A stretch of DNA of 48,553 bases, taken from assembly GCA_011389515.1 (NCBI GenBank), contig JAABUA010000019.1, positions 1-48,553 on the forward strand, in the 5' to 3' direction. Numbering within the stretch: position 1 is the stretch's first letter; every line of letters starts with the position of its first letter. This DNA is from Desulfobacteraceae bacterium. Lineage in GTDB: Bacteria; Desulfobacterota; Desulfobacteria; Desulfobacterales; Desulfosalsimonadaceae. Below, piece by piece: positions 42,771 through 48,553 of the stretch. A program made the translations under genes and the position numbers. The notes under the pieces were generated by a model. It searched no databases and was not told the DNA's origin. It saw only the letters and a list, made by a program, of their open reading frames with translations.

Positions 42771-43583
42771 TCATTGGCCCATCTCGGCAAGCCTGCGCTC
42801 GGCAATTTTTGCCTCGTTATGATCGGGAAATTTCCGGATAAGCTCCTTGAGGATGTAGACGGCATTATCGTTTTCACCAATGAGGGAAAACGCTATGCCC
42901 TGTTTCAGATATGCGGAGGGAACCTTGTTTCCTTCGGGGTAATCGTCAATGACCTTTTGATACTCAACAATCGCTTTTTCATACCACGCTTCCGCGAAAT
43001 GAATCTCACCCGTCCAGAAACGGGAATTGTCCGCCAACTCTGATTGGGGGAACTTTTTCAGAAACATTTCAAATCCGTCTAAAGCCGCCTTATCGTCGCC
43101 ATTATCAAACAACCGTTTTGCGGCATCGTATAATTCCTGTTCGCCAAGATCCTCGATATTTACACTTCCCGAATCGTCCCTTTGGGCCGTTTCCTCAGGT
43201 TGTTGCGGGGCCCCTATCCCCACATAGGTTTCAAGGCGGGAGAGGCGCCTGTCATAATCAGCAAGATCATTTGTCAGGGTTTTCAGGTCCCGCTCGAGCG
43301 TGTATTCGATTTCCTCGATAACGCCTGAAAGTCTCTGTGCCTCCGTCTTTATTGCATACAGCTCCGCATTATGGGTGGCTGCAAAACGGGTGAGGTCCTG
43401 CCGGAATCCTTCCTGCTGAGAAATATCTCCCCCCATTTCGGAGAGGGTCTGCCGGAGCCGTGCATTTTCTTCCGAAAGGCTGTCGACCCGGTCTTCAAGT
43501 TCCCATACATGCGACCGCATGGCACACCCCGTGATCTGCAACAAAAAAACAAAAAGAATAACAACAGGCAGAAATCGACGCAT
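42771..43583 (-). CDS. cpoB: Tol-Pal accessory protein CpoB/YbgF
   Basis: The 270-residue envelope protein has an N-terminal signal with lipobox LQITGC. A coiled coil follows (about residues 25-105: WELEDRVDSLSEENARLRQTL), which forms the YbgF trimer. The C-terminal half has tetratricopeptide repeats (ELYDAAKRLFDNGDDKAALDG, KAIVEYQKVIDDYPEG, NAVYILKELIRKFPDH). It links the Tol machine to peptidoglycan synthesis in E. coli. ATG 43583 is preferred over a TTG at 43592. A palindrome GGCCCGCC/GGCGGGCC lies upstream (43626-43651) after pal. Confidence 0.92.
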   Translation of the reverse strand: MRRFLPVVILFVFLLQITGCAMRSHVWELEDRVDSLSEENARLRQTLSEMGGDISQQEGFRQDLTRFAATHNAELYAIKTEAQRLSGVIEEIEYTLERDLKTLTNDLADYDRRLSRLETYVGIGAPQQPEETAQRDDSGSVNIEDLGEQELYDAAKRLFDNGDDKAALDGFEMFLKKFPQSELADNSRFWTGEIHFAEAWYEKAIVEYQKVIDDYPEGNKVPSAYLKQGIAFSLIGENDNAVYILKELIRKFPDHNEAKIAERRLAEMGQ

Positions 43584-43676
43584 TGATGTCAAATCCGTTA
43601 TCTTCTGGGTTTACAGGTGTTTTTTGGCCCGCCTGAACAAACCGGCGGGCCGGCATCTGTTTTTCAAAACCGCAAT

Positions 43677-44243
43677 TTACCTGAGACGAAACTCGGCACG
43701 CCTGTTCTTTGCCCAGGCATCCTCGTTGTTTTCTCTCACGGAGGGCCTTTCTTCGCCATAGCTGATGGTGACAATCCGCGAAGTCTCAACACCAGAATTC
43801 ACAAGGAAATCCTTTACACTTTGCGCCCTTCGGGAGCCTAACGCCAGGTTGTACTCTTCGGTTCCCCTGTTGTCGCAGTGCCCTTCTACAATCACCGTCC
43901 TGTCTGTGTTTTCCTTTAGCCATTGGGCCTGTTTCAGCAGGGTTTCCCGGGCTTCCGCGGACAGGCTGGAGTTGTCAAATGCAAAATAGACCTTGGTATC
44001 CAGAAATGCCGCTTTTTCTTCTTCCTTCATGGCTTCCGTTTCCAATTCCTGTTTTGTACGATACTCCTCAATCTCTTCTTCCGCGATTCTTCTTTGCCTT
44101 TCCATTTCGGTTTCAGCCTGTTCTTCAGTGGCTGCATCCATTGGAAACTCATCGGATTCAGGGGCTTTTTTGGCACATGACACGAAAAACATCAGGCCAA
44201 CCATCATGACAAGCAACAGCCCGAAAGACATACTTTTTTTCAT
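43677..44243 (-). CDS. pal: Peptidoglycan-associated lipoprotein Pal
   Basis: The 188-residue lipoprotein has lipobox FFVSC, a Glu/Arg-rich helical linker (about 38-78) and an OmpA-like domain: YFAFDNSSLSAEARETL, EGHCDNRGTEEYNLALGSRRA and RRAEFRLR at the end. The Asp and Arg that bind meso-diaminopimelate are in the NRGTEEYN-LGSRRA region. It holds the outer membrane to peptidoglycan and contacts TolB. AAGGAG precedes the ATG. Confidence 0.97.
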   Translation of the reverse strand: MKKSMSFGLLLVMMVGLMFFVSCAKKAPESDEFPMDAATEEQAETEMERQRRIAEEEIEEYRTKQELETEAMKEEEKAAFLDTKVYFAFDNSSLSAEARETLLKQAQWLKENTDRTVIVEGHCDNRGTEEYNLALGSRRAQSVKDFLVNSGVETSRIVTISYGEERPSVRENNEDAWAKNRRAEFRLR

Positions 44244-44345
44244 TGCGGTTTTTCTCCTTGATAAAAGAATTATTCAGTCTTAACATGCCGGGATCATTTC
44301 CGGCGGGTCCACGCGATCTTAAAAAATTACAGCCTGCAAGCGTTC

Positions 44346-45704
44346 TCAGGGTTTCATCACCGGGGACCAGTCCGGCAGCGACTGGTTTCCGGCCATGTCA
44401 ACGATCCGCCGCTGATCTGCCCCTGAAGACGTCATGACATAAATATCAGCAGCGCCTTTTCGATTGGAGGTAAAAACAATCATGTTCCCATCCGGCGACC
44501 AGCCGGGGGACTCATTTCTCCCGGAATCCATGGTAAGCCGCCTCAGTCCGCTGCCATCGGCATTGATGACGAATATATCGCTGGAACCGTCACTCATGCC
44601 GGAATAGGCAATCCTGTCCCCTTTTGGCGACCAGTCCGGCTGGGTATTATAGCGCCCTTCGAATGTCAGGCGGCTCGCTCGTCCGGTTGCAAGATCCATG
44701 ACATATATCTGGGGGGAACCGGCCCTTCCGGATACAAAGGCCATTTTTTTGCCGTCCGGCGAAAATGCGGGCGATACGTCGACACCCCAGCTCCTGGTCA
44801 GTCTTTTATCAACTTTTCCGGAATCGGTCAAAAGGTAAATCTCTTCATCCCCTTCAAACGAAAGCGTCGCGGCAATGCGGGACCCATCCGGCGGCATCCA
44901 TGCCGGGGTGATATTGAGGCCCTCATAATCCGCCAGGAGTTTTTCATCACCTGTATTCACCGTCCGGATATAAATGTCGGGCTTGTCATTTTTATAGGAT
45001 GTATAGGCAAGTCTCCGGCCGTCAGGCGACCAGGAAGGACTCAAAACGATCTGGTTGCCGTCTGTCAGCTTGCGCAGGTTTCCCCCGTCAAAATCGCAGA
45101 CATACAGCGCCTTATTTTTATCGGTTTCAGAAACAAATACGATTTTTGTATTGAAAACCCCGAAGTCGCCTGTGAGGCGTTGTATCATTTCATCACAGAA
45201 CCGGAGCACCATCTTTCGCAAATCGGAAACCTCGCCGGTATACCGTTTTCCAAACAGGAGTTCCTGCCGGAAAGGGTCAAAAAGCCGGAATTCCATCTGC
45301 AAAACCCGGCCTTCCAGGCGCACCCCCCCGGTCACCAGCAATTCAGAGCCGATATCCCGCCAGTTTTTGAAATTGATCTCACTGCCCGTAATTCCCTGTT
45401 TTCCAGGGGCATCGAGAAATGCCCGCTTATCGATCATGGTAAAATAACCGGTGAAATCAAGTGACCGGCCCAATATCTCAGCGGCTTCGACCGCAATCCG
45501 AGCGGTTTCCTGGTCGGTTGACAGCGAAGCAGGCACGGGAACAGCGATGGGTATTTTTTTCTGGAAGGGGTCGCTGATATTGATGTAATCATAGGCTGCA
45601 GGGCTTTTCCCGACCAGTGCCCCGACCAGTAAAAAGACAACCAGGAGACACAGGGATGCTGCTTTCATGCAGGCATTCACAATAGGAAAGGACGATATCT
45701 TCAT
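44346..45704 (-). CDS. tolB: Tol-Pal periplasmic beta-propeller protein TolB
   Basis: The 452-residue protein has a signal peptide (AASLCLLVVFLLVGALVG), an N-terminal domain (about 50-185) and a six-bladed propeller made of WSPDGRRLAYTS-type repeats (LSPSWSPDGR, VSPAFSPDGK, TQPDWSPKGD, ESPGWSPDGN). It works between TolA and Pal in outer-membrane constriction. An internal ATG at 45668 would also give a signal peptide; the first ATG is kept. Confidence 0.97.
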   Translation of the reverse strand: MKISSFPIVNACMKAASLCLLVVFLLVGALVGKSPAAYDYINISDPFQKKIPIAVPVPASLSTDQETARIAVEAAEILGRSLDFTGYFTMIDKRAFLDAPGKQGITGSEINFKNWRDIGSELLVTGGVRLEGRVLQMEFRLFDPFRQELLFGKRYTGEVSDLRKMVLRFCDEMIQRLTGDFGVFNTKIVFVSETDKNKALYVCDFDGGNLRKLTDGNQIVLSPSWSPDGRRLAYTSYKNDKPDIYIRTVNTGDEKLLADYEGLNITPAWMPPDGSRIAATLSFEGDEEIYLLTDSGKVDKRLTRSWGVDVSPAFSPDGKKMAFVSGRAGSPQIYVMDLATGRASRLTFEGRYNTQPDWSPKGDRIAYSGMSDGSSDIFVINADGSGLRRLTMDSGRNESPGWSPDGNMIVFTSNRKGAADIYVMTSSGADQRRIVDMAGNQSLPDWSPVMKP

Positions 45705-45782
45705 TAAAAAAGTTCCATCTGACAGAATTTTTAAACACGCTGAGTGAAAAAAGGGATTTTCTTTTCCATAAAAGCGAGACCT

Positions 45783-46760
45783 CTACTGCAAACCGCCCGG
45801 AGTAAAACCCACCACCAGATTATACTGGGACATCCCTGCCGGCAGGGGCGGCAGCGGGTTGGATTTCATGACGGTTCGGTAAGCGGATTCATCGAGATAG
45901 GCGTTGCCGGAGCGTTTGTCAAACCAAATGTCTCGGATTTCACCGTCAGGCAGGATCCTCATCACGATGCGGCTTTCAAGCCCCCGGGTGTTTCCCGCCA
46001 GTGCTTCTGAAAAGGCCCAGTTCTTTCTCAACTGGTGACTGACTTCGGCCCGGTAGACCTGGATGCGGGTATAATTCTCCGCGGATACGCCGCCGGAACG
46101 CCCACCTGACCCGCTGCCGGACGGGCTTCCCGTCCCGCGGCTTGCCTGCACCCCAACTTCTCCCGCCAACTGATCAATGCGTCTTCGGACGGAAGCCTGC
46201 CCCTGGTCTTCCGCCGTTTCCTGCTCCAGGCGCTTTACCGCATCCGCAACCCTCCGGCCGCTATCCTGTCTTTGCAGGTCCTCCGGCAAAACAATTTTTT
46301 CCTGCTGTGCCCTTGAAGGTCTTTGGGATGCAGGCGCTTTTACAGCGGGTTCCGGGGCGCTCAACTCTTTGGGCAGCGTCAGGGTGTGCTCAGAGGGATC
46401 AACGTTTCTTGAAACCCCTGATTTAACCGGAATAGCCACTTCGGCCTCTTGCCCGGCAAACGGCTGCACATCACCCGTTTCATCAGCAGGGGAGTCTATA
46501 TACGCATCCCCGCTGCCGTCTCCTCCGGAAGAAACCAGCGGAAGCCCCGGGTTCAAAGATACCAGTTGGACATCTATTGATTCAAACCGGTAGAGCCCGC
46601 CATTGCTTTCTTTCCCCTCCGGCATAAGCAGAAGGAAAATCACAAGTATCATGTGAGCGGCAAAAGAGACCCCGAAATATAAGACGGATTGCCTGTCCAG
46701 CCCGCCGGGTCTGTATCCATAATTTTTTTCTGCCTGCAATTCAGAACGCATCGTCGACAT
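45783..46760 (-). CDS. tolA: TolA-like protein (TonB C-terminal domain)
   Basis: The 325-residue protein has one N-terminal membrane helix (VLYFGVSFAAHMILVIFLLLM), a long Pro/Ala/Glu-rich spacer (about 90-215) with a Gly/Ser stretch, and a C-terminal TonB/TolA fold (LRKNWAFSEALAGNTRGLES, then GEIRDIWFDKRSGNAYLDES). It carries energy from TolQR to TolB/Pal. It lies in the tolQ-R-A-B-pal order, which supports the name, although TolA sequence is poorly conserved. Confidence 0.93.
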   Translation of the reverse strand: MSTMRSELQAEKNYGYRPGGLDRQSVLYFGVSFAAHMILVIFLLLMPEGKESNGGLYRFESIDVQLVSLNPGLPLVSSGGDGSGDAYIDSPADETGDVQPFAGQEAEVAIPVKSGVSRNVDPSEHTLTLPKELSAPEPAVKAPASQRPSRAQQEKIVLPEDLQRQDSGRRVADAVKRLEQETAEDQGQASVRRRIDQLAGEVGVQASRGTGSPSGSGSGGRSGGVSAENYTRIQVYRAEVSHQLRKNWAFSEALAGNTRGLESRIVMRILPDGEIRDIWFDKRSGNAYLDESAYRTVMKSNPLPPLPAGMSQYNLVVGFTPGGLQ

Positions 46761-46825
46761 CTTAAAAAGTTGCTCAATTATATTACAATCGGAAGGGAAA
46801 GAAATGATTGATGCCCCGCCGTTGC

Positions 46826-47272
46826 TTATCTGCTGCCCTGGTTTCCCCCCAATGCCTCTTCAATGCTCCCAACCGGTTCGGTGACCACCCCAAGCTGCTG
46901 TACACCTGCTTTCTTGATTTCAGACATAACCAGCACGACAATTCCATAGGACACGTTCGTGTCCGCCCGGAGAAAAACATTGTTGGAAGTGCGGTTTTCA
47001 AAAATAAACGCCAGTTTTTCTCCCAGCCCGTCCACAGATACGGGAGTTTCATTGATCGTAATGGCGCCATTGTCATCGATAACCACGATCAGGGGATCTT
47101 CAACCTGATCAAGGGATGTTGCATGCTGGGTTTGCGGTAGGGAAACATCCACCCCCTGGACCATCATAGGGGCGGCCACCATGAATACAATTAAAAGCAC
47201 CAGCATGACGTCGACGAAAGGTGTCACATTGATGTCGGACAACAGGGAACTCTGGTTTGAATTGACGGTCAT
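46826..47272 (-). CDS. tolR: Proton-channel protein TolR (ExbD family)
   Basis: The 148-residue protein has the ExbD/TolR pattern: INVTPFVDVMLVLLIVFMVAAP, whose membrane Asp carries protons, then a periplasmic domain (SVDGLGEKLAFIFENRTSNN, VFLRADTNVSYGIVVLVMSE). It forms the motor with TolQ. It starts three bases after the tolQ stop. Confidence 0.96.
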   Translation of the reverse strand: MTVNSNQSSLLSDINVTPFVDVMLVLLIVFMVAAPMMVQGVDVSLPQTQHATSLDQVEDPLIVVIDDNGAITINETPVSVDGLGEKLAFIFENRTSNNVFLRADTNVSYGIVVLVMSEIKKAGVQQLGVVTEPVGSIEEALGGNQGSR

Positions 47273-47275
47273 TGG

Positions 47276-47983
47276 CTATGACTCCCTGGATTGTTGGCGG
47301 CGGGATTCGTTTTCCACGATACTGATGAAATCATTGGAAAAGCTTTCCATTTCCGACTCGATGATGCGGATTTTCTGGGTAAAGTAATTAAACCCCATAA
47401 CTGCAGGGATCGCGACTGCCAAACCCGCCGCCGTCGCCACAAGCGCTTCTGAAACACCCGGTGCAACTGCGGATAGACTTGTAGAACCGGCTTGAACGGC
47501 GATTGCCCTGAAAGCGTTCATAATGCCCCATACTGTCCCGAACAGACCGATAAAGGGTGCGATATTCCCTGTGGTGGCAAGAAAGGGAACCATCTGGACC
47601 ATCCGGATGGTTTCCATGCTGCGGGAACGGTTCAGGGTGCGCCGTATGCTTTCAACGTTGGCGATAAAATCCGGGTTGTCCGGTTCCTGTGAACCGGGGC
47701 GGTTCATCTTTCGCAATTCCATGTAGGCGTTTCGAAAGATACGGGCGACAGGGCTGTTCTTGAATTCCTTGGCTTTTGCAAAGGCATTTGAAAAATCGCG
47801 GGTTTTCCAGAAATATTCAATGAAGTTGCCGGATTCCTTGAATGCCCTGCGAATGTAGACGTATTTCGTAAAAATAATCGCCCAGGTGGTTATGGAAAAC
47901 GCAAGAAGAAGATAAATGACAAACTGCACCATCGGGCCTGCGTTTCGGACCATTGAAACAATACTGAGATCTTCGGGACTCAT
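47276..47983 (-). CDS. tolQ: Proton-channel protein TolQ (ExbB family)
   Basis: The 235-residue protein has three membrane helices (FVIYLLLAFSITTWAIIF; PFLATTGNIAPFIGLFGTVW; EALVATAAGLAVAIPAVMGF) with the conserved GLFGTVWGIMNAF. The start is placed at ATG 47983 (MSPEDLSIVSMVRN) because TolQ proteins begin close to the first helix; the open frame to 48061 adds 26 residues without similarity. It is the first gene of the tol operon. Confidence 0.95.
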   Translation of the reverse strand: MSPEDLSIVSMVRNAGPMVQFVIYLLLAFSITTWAIIFTKYVYIRRAFKESGNFIEYFWKTRDFSNAFAKAKEFKNSPVARIFRNAYMELRKMNRPGSQEPDNPDFIANVESIRRTLNRSRSMETIRMVQMVPFLATTGNIAPFIGLFGTVWGIMNAFRAIAVQAGSTSLSAVAPGVSEALVATAAGLAVAIPAVMGFNYFTQKIRIIESEMESFSNDFISIVENESRRQQSRES

Positions 47984-48097
47984 CCTTTTTGCTGCTCCGT
48001 AAAGATTGGTAGATAATTTTAGAACCGGGGAACGGGGTCGGATTTGATATACCGCATTCACGTGACGCTTTTGCCGTTATGCAAAAGTGTAATAGAA

Positions 48098-48124
48098 GTT
48101 ATAGAAGCCTTTATCCGGTGTCAA
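48098..48124 (-). promoter_or_regulatory. Possible sigma-70 promoter for the tol operon
   Basis: TTGACA (48124-48119) and TATAAC (48103-48098) face tolQ on the minus strand. The spacer is only 15 bases. A small hairpin, CTTTTGC...GCAAAAG, lies just downstream (48068-48086). Confidence 0.4.
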
Positions 48125-48179
48125 GTATAATACGCACGGCAGCGCCTTAGATGTGGCGATTTTATGCGATTTCCGACAG

Positions 48180-48211
48180 AAAAAGCCCTTGCGCATTATG
48201 CGCAAGGGCTT
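48180..48211 (-). terminator. Rho-independent terminator of groEL
   Basis: On the minus strand AAGCCCTTGCGCAT and its exact complement ATGCGCAAGGGCTT form a perfect stem with almost no loop, followed by TTTTT. It lies 45 bases after the groEL stop. Confidence 0.92.
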
Positions 48212-48256
48212 ACCTGTTTTACTGGTAAAAACTGTCAATAAGAAGTCAAAGAGGCA

Positions 48257-48553
48257 TTACATCATGCCGCCCATGCCGCCCATTCCTCCCATGCCGCCCA
48301 TTCCGCCGCCGGGCATTCCTCCGCCTTCACCCTTTTCTTCAGGTTTTTCAGCGATCATAGCCTCGGTGGTCAGCATCAGGGAAGCCACGCTTGCCGCATT
48401 CTGCAGAGCAAACCGGACAACCTTGGTGGGATCGATAACACCCGCCTTGATCAGATCTTCATAGGTGTTGGTTTCCGCATTGTATCCAACCGCATCCTTT
48501 TCTTTCATTACCTGGGAGATGACCACGGAACCCTCGAAACCGGCATTATTGGC
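48257..48553 (-). CDS. groEL: Chaperonin GroEL, C-terminal end (cut by window edge)
   Basis: The last 98 residues of the 60-kDa chaperonin are visible: [52 protein letters not shown] and the C-terminal GGM repeats ([16 protein letters not shown]). GroEL folds proteins in the cytoplasm with GroES; groES would lie beyond the edge. The open frame runs to the last base of the window. Confidence 0.98.
   Translation of the reverse strand, partial: ANNAGFEGSVVISQVMKEKDAVGYNAETNTYEDLIKAGVIDPTKVVRFALQNAASVASLMLTTEAMIAEKPEEKGEGGGMPGGGMGGMGGMGGMGGMM

Noticed and set aside
43626-43651. GGCCCGCC/GGCGGGCC hairpin between pal and cpoB as a terminator.
   Set aside because: In the transcribed direction it is followed by A, not U, and tol-pal genes upstream and downstream are expected to be one unit.
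48257-48310. Tandem GGM repeats at the right end as a repeat array.
   Set aside because: This is the normal flexible GGM tail of GroEL.
1-48553. tRNA, rRNA and CRISPR arrays.
   Set aside because: Intergenic stretches were read on both strands; no cloverleaf with a T-loop, no rRNA words and no regularly spaced direct repeats were found.

Overview
The window looks like a chromosomal segment of an anaerobic Gram-negative bacterium of the Desulfobacterota (Deltaproteobacteria), probably related to Desulfobacterales. This is inferred from the gene mix: outer-membrane genes (lptD, a complete tol-pal cluster) beside genes more familiar from Gram-positives and deltaproteobacteria (RNase J, RicT/PSP1, a YhaM-like OB-HD exonuclease), TAXI-type TRAP transporters, a clostridial-type ferredoxin and a PrpR-type sigma-54 activator. 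No rRNA, tRNA or CRISPR array was seen. The window is cut inside an RNase J gene at the left and inside groEL at the right.

Layout. 1-7.1 kb (minus strand): RNase J, a small unknown, an O6-alkylguanine-DNA alkyltransferase, a ferredoxin, a 321-residue unknown, a fusion of cysteine synthase with a cysteinyl-tRNA-synthetase-like module that has lost its ATP signatures, thymidylate kinase and a YhaM-like nuclease. 7.4-19.1 kb (plus): lptD, HU/IHF, holB-ricT-metG, a penicillin-binding transpeptidase, and a 1248-residue GlmS-like protein with large extensions. 19.1-20.7 kb (minus): a FAD oxidoreductase next to a MITE-like element.

21.2-33.1 kb is the most interesting accessory region. A PrpR-like sigma-54 activator lies downstream of a minus-strand operon: acyl-CoA-dehydrogenase homologue, CaiB/BaiF CoA-transferase, lipoprotein, TAXI solute receptor, fused TRAP permease. 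The operon is preceded by a perfect -24/-12 promoter (TGGCAC-N5-TTGCT) and an upstream palindrome. A second TAXI receptor/permease pair diverges from the same intergenic region with its own sigma-70-like promoter. The dehydrogenase homologue lacks both usual catalytic glutamates and carries the Arg and Gln that I recall from 3-sulfinopropionyl-CoA desulfinase. I infer a pathway that takes up a sulfinate such as 3-sulfinopropionate, activates it with CoA and splits it into sulfite and propionyl-CoA. In a sulfite-respiring host the sulfite would be an electron acceptor, and a PrpR-type sensor would fit the propionyl branch.

33.3-38.6 kb: a GerMN-like secreted protein and a Yej-type peptide ABC importer (yejB, an enlarged yejE, two separate ATPases) without a binding protein. 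38.9-48.6 kb is conserved housekeeping on the minus strand: rplM-rpsI, ruvCAB, tolQRAB-pal-cpoB and the end of groEL, with one plus-strand CYTH gene.

Two dispersed repeat families are visible. One is an imperfect palindrome of 125-150 bp with three copies (1974, 7305, 38693). The other has ends reading TACAAGCTATCTC and occurs as a 354-bp element at 20758-21111 and as a minimal hairpin in the RNase J leader at 564-600.
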